From: Polaromonas sp.
GTDB taxonomy: Bacteria; Pseudomonadota; Gammaproteobacteria; Burkholderiales; Burkholderiaceae_C
Direction: 5' to 3'
Length of the DNA stretch: 58,105 bases
NCBI RefSeq assembly: GCF_029945895.1
Contig: NZ_JAQSDL010000030.1
Span: forward strand, 1-58,105
The notes under the pieces were generated by a model. It made no database searches, was not told the origin of the DNA, and worked only from the letters and a program-made list of their open reading frames with translations. Within the stretch, counting starts at the first letter, position 1. Every line of letters begins with the position of its first letter. This document shows, piece by piece, positions 51,628 through 58,105 of this stretch. The position numbers and the translations under genes are program-made.

Positions 51628-52185
51628 ATGACCCACCTGAGAGCCAGCCTTGAAACCGATTTGCCGGCCATCACGGCCATTTACGCCCACCACGTGCTCC
51701 ATGGCACCGGCACCTTTGAAACCGAAGCGCCCAGCGTGACGGACATGGCTACGCGCCGTGCCGACGTGTTGTCCAAGGGCCTGCCCTATCTGGTCGCCGA
51801 AGTGGGTGGCGAGGTGGTCGGTTTTGCCTACGGCAACTGGTTCAAGCCGCGGCCGGCCTACCGGTATTCGGTGGAGGATTCGATTTACCTGGCACCCGGC
51901 CAGCAGGGCAAAGGCCTGGGCCGTGCCCTGCTGAGCGAATTGCTGGCGCGCTGCGAGGCTGCCGGCATCCGCAAGGTCATGGCCATCATCGGCGACTCGG
52001 CCAACGCGGGCTCGGTCGGCCTGCACCGCGCGCTCGGCTTCACGCTGGTGGGCGTCGTCGAGTCCTGCGGCTGGAAGATGGGTGCCTGGCGTGATATCGT
52101 GATCATGCAGAAAACACTGGGCGCTGGCGACACCGCGCCGCCCGTGGATGCCGCGCCCCCTTCTTCCCCACCCACCCCTGCCTGA
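51628..52185 (+). CDS. GNAT N-acetyltransferase, phosphinothricin-acetyltransferase-like
   Basis: 185 residues. Acetyl-CoA loop LAPGQQGKGLGRALLSELLARC (quoted core GQQGKGLGRALL), with the N-terminal ITAIYAHHVLHGTGTFETEAP and the substrate-side RPAYRYSVEDSIYL typical of the Pat/Bar/MddA group. Members acetylate phosphinothricin or methionine sulfoximine/sulfone; chromosomal copies mostly detoxify oxidised methionine derivatives. A proline/alanine-rich tail of ~20 residues follows. ATG 51628 matches the family start. Confidence 0.92.
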   Translation: MTHLRASLETDLPAITAIYAHHVLHGTGTFETEAPSVTDMATRRADVLSKGLPYLVAEVGGEVVGFAYGNWFKPRPAYRYSVEDSIYLAPGQQGKGLGRALLSELLARCEAAGIRKVMAIIGDSANAGSVGLHRALGFTLVGVVESCGWKMGAWRDIVIMQKTLGAGDTAPPVDAAPPSSPPTPA

Positions 52186-52193
52186 TCGCACCC

Positions 52194-52646
52194 ATGAAAA
52201 ACAAGAACAAGACACTGGCCGCCTGGCTTGCTTTTGCCGTCGGCCAGTTGGGCATCCATCGCCTCTACCTTTACGGCTGGCGCGATCTGCTGGCCTGGCT
52301 GCACCCTGCGACTGCAGCCTTGGGCTGGTGGGGCGTTCAGCGGGTGCGGCTTTACGGCCAGGACGACCAACTGGCGTGGGTGCTGGTGCCGCTGCTGGGT
52401 TTCACGCTGGCGGCCACGGCGCTGACGGCGATTTATTACGGCCTGATGGCGCCCGAAAAATGGAATGCCAGACACAACCCGGCGGCTGCGCCGGACAGTG
52501 CCTGCGGCAAAACCAACTGGATCACCATGGCGGTCGTGATCCTGGCCCTGCTGTTCGGCACGATTGCGCTGATGTCCAGCATCGTGTTCAGCTTCCAGCG
52601 CTACTTTGAATACCAGGTCGAGGAAGCGCGCAAGATCAGCCAATGA
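52194..52646 (+). CDS. TM2-domain-like membrane protein
   Basis: 150 residues. NKTLAAWLAFAVGQLGIHRLYL resembles the TM2 domain start (K-x-x-A-x-x-L-x-x-x-x-G-x-x-G-x-H-x-F-Y-L-G). Four hydrophobic segments in all: ~8-24, ~32-48, ~60-82 and a last one at ~108-130. Function unknown. Eight bases after the acetyltransferase stop, so probably co-transcribed. Confidence 0.75.
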   Translation: MKNKNKTLAAWLAFAVGQLGIHRLYLYGWRDLLAWLHPATAALGWWGVQRVRLYGQDDQLAWVLVPLLGFTLAATALTAIYYGLMAPEKWNARHNPAAAPDSACGKTNWITMAVVILALLFGTIALMSSIVFSFQRYFEYQVEEARKISQ

Positions 52647-52649
52647 GGG

Positions 52650-52743
52650 CCCCCACGGTTGCTCACAACGCGCAAGCGCCCTGCCCCCCGAGGGGGTCGC
52701 TGCGCCTGCGGACTGGCAGAGCCAGATCCGCGGCCCCTGCTTG
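52650..52743 (+). repeat. GC-rich dispersed repeat, copy 6
   Basis: Full length: CCCCCACGGTTGCTCACAAC, GCCCCCCGAGGGGGTCGCTG, GCGCCTGCGGACTGGC and CGCGGCCCCTGCTTG. It begins 3 bases after the TM2-like stop and ends 37 bases before the pit stop, between convergent genes. Confidence 0.8.
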
Positions 52744-52779
52744 AAGGGGCAGCGACCACAAGTTCAACAGCGCGTCACC

Positions 52780-53790
52780 CTAAAAAAGCTGCAGGCTGAC
52801 CCAGTAAGCAATGGCGGCCACAAAGGCCGAGGCCGGGATGGTGAAAATCCAGGCCCAGACAATGTTGCCGGCCACGCCCCAGCGCACCGCGGAGGCGCGC
52901 TGGGTCGAGCCCACGCCGACAATGGCGCCTGTGATGGTGTGGGTGGTCGACACCGGAATGCCCAGGCCGGTGGCCAGAAACAAGGTGATGGCGCCGCCGG
53001 TTTCCGCGCAGAAGCCGCCTACCGGCTTGAGCTTGGTGATTTTCTGGCCCATGGTTTTAACGATGCGCCAGCCGCCGAACATGGTCCCCGCTGCAATCGC
53101 AATATAGCAACTGACAATCGCCCAGGTCGGCGGAGCGCTGTCGCTGGCTGAGGTGTAGCCGGTGGCAATCAGCAGCATCCAGATGATGCCGATGGTTTTT
53201 TGCGCATCGTTGCCGCCGTGGCCCAGGCTGTAAGCGCCGGCAGAAACGAGTTGCAGGCGCCGGAACCAGCGGTCCACGCGCGACGGCGTGGCGCGGCGGC
53301 AGACCCAGGCCACCAGCACCATCATCAGGGAGCCCAGCAAAAAGCCCAGCAGCGGTGAGACAAAAATGAAGGCCACGGTTTTCAGGATGCCTCCGGCTAT
53401 CAGTGCGCCGGCACCCGACTTGGCCATCACCGCACCGACGATGCCACCAATCAGCGCATGCGAGGAACTGCTTGGAATGCCGTAGTACCAGGTCACCAGG
53501 TTCCAGCTGATGGCGCCTATCAGCGCCCCAAACACCACATGGGTGTCCACAATTCCGGGCTGCACGATGCCCTTGCCCACGGTGGCCGCCACGCTGAGGT
53601 GAAAAACGAAAATGGCGATGAAATTGAACGAAGCCGCAAACAGCACCGCCTGCCCGGGCTTGAGCACGCCGGTCGAGACCACGGTGGCAATCGAGTTGGC
53701 CGCATCATGAAAACCATTCATGAAGTCGAAGGCCACAGCCAGAATGACCAGCATCACCACCACCCACAGGGCCGTCTGTACGGTCTCCAT
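52780..53790 (-). CDS. pit: Inorganic phosphate transporter, PiT family
   Basis: 336 residues, about ten hydrophobic segments. The PiT signature is in both halves: DFMNGFHDAANSIATVVSTG near the N-terminus and YSLGHGGNDAQKTIGIIWML in the centre (GHGGNDAQ). It takes up metal-phosphate with protons or sodium. I chose ATG 53790 (METVQTALWV); an upstream in-frame Met at 53844 overlaps the DUF47 gene. It follows DUF47 by two bases, the standard pair. Confidence 0.95.
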   Translation of the reverse strand: METVQTALWVVVMLVILAVAFDFMNGFHDAANSIATVVSTGVLKPGQAVLFAASFNFIAIFVFHLSVAATVGKGIVQPGIVDTHVVFGALIGAISWNLVTWYYGIPSSSSHALIGGIVGAVMAKSGAGALIAGGILKTVAFIFVSPLLGFLLGSLMMVLVAWVCRRATPSRVDRWFRRLQLVSAGAYSLGHGGNDAQKTIGIIWMLLIATGYTSASDSAPPTWAIVSCYIAIAAGTMFGGWRIVKTMGQKITKLKPVGGFCAETGGAITLFLATGLGIPVSTTHTITGAIVGVGSTQRASAVRWGVAGNIVWAWIFTIPASAFVAAIAYWVSLQLF

Positions 53791-53792
53791 GT

Positions 53793-54440
53793 TCAGGAGT
53801 TTTCGAGGACGATGCCCTCGATCAGGTTGGCCACGTCCTCGCACTTGTCCGTGATGGTCTCCAGCAGCTCGTAAATCGCCTTGAGCTTGATGACTTCACG
53901 CACATCGGGCTCTTCGCGAAACAGCTTGCTCATGGCCGAGCGCATGACGCGGTCGGCATCGGACTCGAGCTTGTCGATTTCCTCGCAGGTCTTCAGGGCC
54001 GCCTCGGCCGTGGCGGCGTCACTGAGCTTGTCGATCAGGGCGACCGCGTCTTTCAGGCGCTCGCAGCATTTGACGCTGAGGTCGGTCAGGCGCACGATCT
54101 CCTCGGTCATGTGGCGCACGTCGTACAGCGCCATGGTTTCGGCCGAGTCCTGGATCAGGTCGCAGACATCGTCCATGGTGTTGATCAGCGAATGGATCTG
54201 CTCGCGGTCGATCGGCGTGATGAAGGTCTTGTGCAGCATGCGGTTGACCTCCTGCGTGATCCGGTCGGCCGCACGTTCGGCGTTGTCAACCTCCCGGTTG
54301 TAGGCTTCGCGCTTTTGCACATCGTTGTAGTTGGCCACCAGGTTGGAGAACGCGCGAGCGGCCTCCACGATGCGATCCGCATGCTGGTTGAACAACTCGA
54401 AAAAATTGCCTTCACGCGGCAACAGTTTGCCAAACAGCAT
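53793..54440 (-). CDS. DUF47 (PhoU-like) partner protein of the phosphate transporter
   Basis: 215 residues, all-helical and PhoU-like (TIGR00153/DUF47). MLFGKLLPREGNFFELFNQHADRIVEAARA, then ITQEVNRMLHKTFITPIDREQI and LESDADRVMRSAMSKLF with conserved Glu/Asp metal clusters. It is thought to regulate or assist the PiT transporter encoded immediately downstream. A GAGGAG site precedes the ATG, and three Pho-box-like half-sites lie 21-51 bases upstream. Confidence 0.93.
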   Translation of the reverse strand: MLFGKLLPREGNFFELFNQHADRIVEAARAFSNLVANYNDVQKREAYNREVDNAERAADRITQEVNRMLHKTFITPIDREQIHSLINTMDDVCDLIQDSAETMALYDVRHMTEEIVRLTDLSVKCCERLKDAVALIDKLSDAATAEAALKTCEEIDKLESDADRVMRSAMSKLFREEPDVREVIKLKAIYELLETITDKCEDVANLIEGIVLENS

Positions 54441-54460
54441 CTTCCACTCCTCGGGGGTAC

Positions 54461-54491
54461 ATGTCAGTTATATATGACAGATTTGTGACTC
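54461..54491 (-). promoter_or_regulatory. Possible Pho box upstream of DUF47-pit
   Basis: On the minus strand GAGTCAC-AAAT-CTGTCAT gives two 7-bp half-sites with the canonical 4-bp spacer; a third, CTGACAT, follows six bases later. The Pho-box consensus is CTGTCAT-n4-CTGTCAT. The location just before DUF47-pit makes PhoB control plausible. Confidence 0.4.
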
Positions 54492-54507
54492 CCGGGAGTG
54501 TAACAAG

Positions 54508-54600
54508 CCCCCACGGTTGCTCACAACGCGCAAGCGCCCTGCCCCCGAGGGGGTCGCTGCGCCTGCGGGCTGGCGAAGCCAGTCCCGCGGCCCCGGCTTG
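54508..54600 (+). repeat. GC-rich dispersed repeat, copy 7
   Basis: Full length and very close to copy 6; it fills most of the gap between the DUF486 stop (54620) and the DUF47 promoter. Confidence 0.8.
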
Positions 54601-54619
54601 AATAAAGAGCAGTCCCGGG

Positions 54620-54982
54620 TCAGGCGGAGCGGAAAATGAAATACACCGCGCCCACCATGCACAGCGCCGCCCACAGGTAGTCGAGCTTGAGCGGCTCGTT
54701 GAGGTAGAAAACGGCAAAAGGGACAAACACGGTGAGAGTGATGACCTCCTGCATGATCTTGAGCTGCCCGATGTTGTACATGGTGAAGCCGATGCGGTTG
54801 CCCGGCACCTGCAGCAGGTACTCGAACAGCGCAATGCCCCAGCTCACCAGCGCCGCGATGTACCAGGGCGAAGTCGCCAGGTTCTTCAGGTGGCCGTACC
54901 AGGCAAAGGTCATGAAGACGTTGGACAGCAGCAGCAAGCCGATGGCTTGCGCCGAGACCGGAAGGGATTGTAAAAATGGCAT
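54620..54982 (-). CDS. DUF486 family small membrane protein
   Basis: 120 residues, four hydrophobic helices. IGLLLLSNVFMTFAWYGHLK and YLLQVPGNRIGFTMYNIGQLKIMQEV are the DUF486 signature; the family belongs to the small-multidrug-resistance/DMT fold but its substrate is unknown. ATG 54982 is the family start. Confidence 0.92.
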   Translation of the reverse strand: MPFLQSLPVSAQAIGLLLLSNVFMTFAWYGHLKNLATSPWYIAALVSWGIALFEYLLQVPGNRIGFTMYNIGQLKIMQEVITLTVFVPFAVFYLNEPLKLDYLWAALCMVGAVYFIFRSA

Positions 54983-55061
54983 AAAACTCCGTGCTCGGCG
55001 AGCAAAGCCTGCGAATTCAAGCGGCGATCTTATCCGCCGCGCGCCAACCGTGCCCGGCCTG

Positions 55062-55222
55062 GTACTGCGGCCCGGAAGTAGCGAAACAAAATGAAAGTGA
55101 TGACTTCGTGCCCAAGGCAAGGCGCAAGCCGCAGCGAAGGCTGTACGCCTTCGCAAGGATGGCAACGCCGCCATGGGTGCGAAGGCGCGCTTTCATGTTT
55201 CGATAGTTTCGGGTTGCAGTAC
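55062..55222. mobile_element. MITE-like hairpin element D (161 bp)
   Basis: Ends GTACTGC / GCAGTAC. Inverted arms (GGCCCGGAAGTAGCGAAACA... against TGTTTCGATAGTTTCGGG...) are imperfect but continue to a GCGAAGGC-TGTAC-GCCTTCGC centre at the midpoint. Arm sequences (GGCAAGGCGC) resemble element C. The right end coincides with the first base of the exonuclease stop codon. Confidence 0.65.
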
Positions 55223-55875
55223 TAAGCCCGGGCGATCCAGCGCTGATGCGCGGCGAGTTTTTCCACATCGCGCCAGGAGTGGCATTGCCCTGCCATGCGC
55301 GGCCAGATGCGCAGCAGCAGTTCGCACTCGGCCAGCGTGTCGGCCGCTGCCTGGTGCCGGGGCGCGCAGATGATGCCGAAATGGGCCATCCATTCGTCCA
55401 GCGCGCGGGCCTTCACCTTCTCATGGGTCACGGCGCACAGCTGCTCAATGTCCACCCAGCGGTTCGTCAACCCCGCGCCCAGGTGCTGCAGGACATGCCG
55501 GCCAATCATGGCCTGGTCGAAGGGAGCATGAAAGGCCAGCAGCGGCGAGTTGCCGATGAAGTCCGCAAAGGCGCGCAGGGCCTGATCGGGCGGCACGCCT
55601 TCACTCTGGCGCTGCAGCCCAATGCCGTGCAGCAGGATGTTGTCTTTCGCTGAAGCCACCGAAGACTGGCGCAGCACCACCTCGAAGCTGTCGCCAGGCA
55701 GGATGCTCAGACGCCTGGCCGTCCAGTCCACCTGCACGGCAATGGCGGCAATCGCCAGCAACTGGTCGCGCTGCGGGTCCAGCCCGCTGGTCTCCACATC
55801 GAGCACCACCCAGCGCGCTTCATCCGTGGCGGCCAGCGCGGCGAAGGGCCTTTTCAGCCAGTCCGCCCAGCTCAT
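55222..55875 (-). CDS. DnaQ-like 3'-5' exonuclease domain protein
   Basis: 217 residues. DEDDh exonuclease: Exo I VVLDVETSGLDPQRD, Exo II FHAPFDQAMI and Exo III PRHQAAADTLAECELL (His and Asp). In many betaproteobacteria this type of gene follows a cNMP/CBS/DUF294 gene, as here; the pair's function is not known. The stop codon (55222-55224) adjoins a hairpin element, so the original C-terminus may have been altered. The start overlaps the upstream gene by 4 bases. Confidence 0.88.
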   Translation of the reverse strand: MSWADWLKRPFAALAATDEARWVVLDVETSGLDPQRDQLLAIAAIAVQVDWTARRLSILPGDSFEVVLRQSSVASAKDNILLHGIGLQRQSEGVPPDQALRAFADFIGNSPLLAFHAPFDQAMIGRHVLQHLGAGLTNRWVDIEQLCAVTHEKVKARALDEWMAHFGIICAPRHQAAADTLAECELLLRIWPRMAGQCHSWRDVEKLAAHQRWIARA

Positions 55876-57812
55876 CGCTCGTAGTCCAGCTGCAGGCGCT
55901 GCTGCAGCGAGCGCGCCACGCGAAACGACTCGCGCAGGATGCGCCGGTCGATGTCGTTCAGGCGGTCCACTTTGAGGTGATTCGGCTGCTGCGGCGATGC
56001 CGTACCTTCGAGTTGCACGCGCAGCCGCAGGGTCTGCAGGAACTCGAAACCGCTGACCCAGGCCTGGTACTCGGACGGGGCCAACCCGAGCAGCAGGCCG
56101 ACGGCATCCAGCCGCTCCCGGGTGTTGGTGGCCGTCACGCCGCGGCTGAGCGAATAAATGCGGGCGACGTCGACAAAAATCGCTGCGCCCTGCAGCTTGA
56201 GGTCGATCATGCCGCCGTCGTCCACTGCGATGCTGCCGGTCCAGTTCAGCGGCGGACTGTGCATCAGCGCATTGGTCGCCAGCTGCTTGATGAAACGCGG
56301 CGCGCGGCGCGCCGACTCGCTGACCTCCTGGCGCAGGCTGCCGGCCAGGCGCGCATCACCGGCCAGGGGCCGAAAGTCGAAGTAAATGCTCGCATTGAGC
56401 AAATCCCCGGGCGCACCGTGCTCGATCCAGTGCGCAAAACGTTCGCGCCACTCGCGCAGGGTCAGGCAGCAGGCCGGCTCGCTGGCCATGATTCCGCCCT
56501 TGCACAGCGGGTAGCCGCAGGCGTCGAGCGCCACATTGACCTCCCGGGCAAAACGCAGCGCGGCCTCGCGCTGGGCCGGCGTGGTGTCGTCGGGCAGGAT
56601 CAGCGCGTTGTCCTGGTCGGTTGCGATGGTCTGCTCGCTGCGCCCTTCCGAGCCCAGCGCCAGCCAGCACAGGCGGCTCAGGTCGATGCCGTGCTCCCCG
56701 GCCTTGATCTCCAGCAGCCGCAGGGTGAGCACATCGTTGAGGTGGCTGATCAGCGCCGTGAGCTGGCGCGCATGCACCCCCTGGCCCAGCAGGCTGTGCG
56801 CAAAACGCCGGATGTCCTGCGCCACGATCTTGAGCATCTCCACGTCGGCGGCAGAACGGATCGAGGTACTGACCTGCTTGAGGCTCAGGCGCTGCATGGC
56901 AAACAGGTCGCGCTCCGACACCATGCCCACGGCCACACCGTCGCGCGTGACCGGCACATGGCGGATGCCGTGTTTGCTCATCAGGAGGGCCGCGTCCAGC
57001 GCCGTGTGTTCGTGGCTCAGGCTCAGCACTGGCTGCACCATGGCCTGCGCGATTGGCGCGTCCAGTGGCAACGCCGCCAGCGTGACCCGGCCCAGAATGT
57101 CATAACGCGTGAGAATGCCCAGCGGCCGGCCCCCCTCGTCGGTCACAAGCATGGAGCCGATGCGTTGCTGGTGCATCCGGGCGAGCGCATCGCGCAGTGG
57201 CGTGTCGGGCGGGCAACTCACCGGCGCCTGGCGCGCGACGTCTCCCAGCGGTGTCTCCAGCGACTGCTCGGCCAGCGCCTGCGAGGCATAAGCCACCTGC
57301 AGGGCGCGCCGCGACAGGTCCAGAAACTTCAGGATGCGCCGGTTCAGGAAGTCGGCAAACGGCGGGCTCATCACGGCCAGCGCATGCATCGACTCCAGTG
57401 GCAGGGCCAGCACAAAGGTGTCGGCCACAGCGCGGTAGGACGCCGTCACTGCGCGCTGCGCCAGCGCCGCGCTGACGGGAAACAACTCGCCGGGTTCGTA
57501 GTGAAAAGCGCCGCCCGACAGCTCGGCCAGTCCGCGCTCGCCGATCACCGCACCCTGGCGGATGAAAAACAATTCGGTGACCGGCCCGCTGTCGGGTTCG
57601 ATCAGGATCTCCTCCGGAGCGAAGTAGTTTTGCCGCGCATGGCTCAGGAAAAAATCCACGTCGCCGGCCTGCATCTGCGCAAAGGGCGGATGCCGCATCA
57701 GTTCCTGGCGCAAATTGGCCAGCAGGCTGCTCGACGGACTCAAGTCGGCGTTGAGCGAGGAAAGAGGCTGTTCTGCATCCGTCACGGGCGTCTCCTGATA
57801 TTTGAAAAACAT
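55872..57812 (-). CDS. cNMP-binding / CBS / DUF294 nucleotidyltransferase-like protein
   Basis: 646 residues. Cyclic-nucleotide-binding domain (~35-150; FAPEEILIEPDSGPVTELFFI), a CBS pair (~185-320), a DUF294 putative nucleotidyltransferase (~340-480; LALGSEGRSEQTIATDQDNALI) and a DUF294_C helical domain to the end. The GSEGRSEQ and DQDNAL motifs correspond to the GlnD-like nucleotidyltransferase active site (G-S, D-x-D), so catalytic activity is plausible. Coupled to the exonuclease gene by ATGA. A signalling protein responding to adenine nucleotides is the usual reading. Confidence 0.92.
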   Translation of the reverse strand: MFFKYQETPVTDAEQPLSSLNADLSPSSSLLANLRQELMRHPPFAQMQAGDVDFFLSHARQNYFAPEEILIEPDSGPVTELFFIRQGAVIGERGLAELSGGAFHYEPGELFPVSAALAQRAVTASYRAVADTFVLALPLESMHALAVMSPPFADFLNRRILKFLDLSRRALQVAYASQALAEQSLETPLGDVARQAPVSCPPDTPLRDALARMHQQRIGSMLVTDEGGRPLGILTRYDILGRVTLAALPLDAPIAQAMVQPVLSLSHEHTALDAALLMSKHGIRHVPVTRDGVAVGMVSERDLFAMQRLSLKQVSTSIRSAADVEMLKIVAQDIRRFAHSLLGQGVHARQLTALISHLNDVLTLRLLEIKAGEHGIDLSRLCWLALGSEGRSEQTIATDQDNALILPDDTTPAQREAALRFAREVNVALDACGYPLCKGGIMASEPACCLTLREWRERFAHWIEHGAPGDLLNASIYFDFRPLAGDARLAGSLRQEVSESARRAPRFIKQLATNALMHSPPLNWTGSIAVDDGGMIDLKLQGAAIFVDVARIYSLSRGVTATNTRERLDAVGLLLGLAPSEYQAWVSGFEFLQTLRLRVQLEGTASPQQPNHLKVDRLNDIDRRILRESFRVARSLQQRLQLDYER

Positions 57813-58105
57813 TATCCGGGAAGGACTTGCTGTTGTGCTGATTCAGCGCAAACAGGGTCATACGCCGTTCGGGCTGAGCCTGGCCTGTCCTGAGCTTGTC
57901 GAAGGGCGAAGCCGGTGCAAGCTTGCGCTTCGGTGGGTGTTCAAACAAGCCGGGTCTCGCCCCGGCGAGCGACTCCCTTTTCTTTGCGTCGCCAAAGAAA
58001 AGGAAGCAAAAGAAAGGCGACCCGATGGTCTGGGTCCCTCCGCTTCGCTACGGGCAACCTGCGGTGCTCGGTAAAAGCGGGGTCTCGCTCGAACTCGCCT
58101 TCGGC
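57813..58105. repeat. Terminal intergenic region with common proteobacterial repeats
   Basis: CGTTCGGGCTGAGCCTGG...CTGAGCTTGTCGAAGGGCG (57862-57908) belongs to a widespread short repeat. A second (CTTTTCTTTGCGTCGCCAAA...GAAAAGG, ~57975-58012) is a hairpin-prone repeat also seen in many genomes. No gene is recognised; the open frame 57802-58074 on the plus strand runs through the repeats. Confidence 0.55.

Overview
The window is GC-rich DNA from a betaproteobacterium, almost certainly of the Comamonadaceae (Polaromonas/Rhodoferax/Variovorax neighbourhood). The indications are the protein families, conserved gene orders (xseB-ispA-dxs, polA-DUF2782-thrB, rpsP-rimM-trmD-rplS) and families of short repeats I associate with that group. 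It looks like ordinary chromosome. I see no phage genes, transposase, plasmid functions, CRISPR array, rRNA or tRNA. Almost all long antiparallel reading frames are shadows of real genes.

Layout. 1-1726 (-): two adjacent, very similar TRAP-type solute-binding proteins, the first cut by the window edge. 1927-5874 (-): xseB, ispA, dxs and folE2, a tightly packed isoprenoid/folate-entry operon. 6116-11834 (+): Rieske oxygenase, DMT exporter, sulfurtransferase and an orphan PAS/GAF histidine kinase; then a hemerythrin protein (-). 12796-19002 (+): a LacI-family regulator with exact PtxS-type operators, a polar-amino-acid-type ABC transporter, a PfkB sugar kinase and a 2-hydroxyacid dehydrogenase. 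I read this as a 2-ketogluconate-type sugar-acid locus in which an ABC importer takes the place of the usual MFS carrier. 19245-21837 (-): three very small genes, a ZIP metal transporter and a dienelactone hydrolase. 22007-26721: polA (-) facing DUF2782-thrB (+), separated by a nest of three hairpin mobile elements. 26916-30657: BPSS1780 and FecR-like proteins, then a divergent IclR regulator / Liv-type binding protein pair with palindromic operators. 30808-35170: uvrD, a small CxxC exported protein and guaC.

35175-40240 carries an uncharacterised catabolic cassette: alpha/beta hydrolase (-) divergent from an FCD-type GntR regulator, an EctD-like Fe/2-oxoglutarate oxygenase, a COG4091 SAF-domain dehydrogenase and a 3-hydroxyisobutyrate-dehydrogenase-type enzyme. 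40313-49456: DEAD-box helicase, orn, M48 protease, pterin dehydratase, rsgA, hisC, a CobD/CbiB-like membrane protein, a CoA-type Nudix hydrolase and rplS. 49588-57812: trmD, rimM, rpsP, a GNAT enzyme, a TM2-like protein, pit with its DUF47 partner behind a possible Pho box, DUF486, and a DnaQ-type exonuclease paired with a cNMP/CBS/DUF294 protein.

The most distinctive features beyond the genes are repeats. (i) About 160-bp and 99-bp hairpin elements resembling MITEs, one inserted inside another upstream of polA. (ii) A roughly 95-bp GC-rich repeat in at least seven copies, mostly next to stop codons, two of them inside the ribosomal-protein operon. (iii) A roughly 55-bp repeat with an AGCTATC core, in both intergenic DNA and in-frame protein-coding positions; one copy supplies the start codon of the ZIP transporter. 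The strongest candidates for undescribed biology are the PtxS-ABC transporter locus and the GntR/EctD-like/COG4091 cassette.
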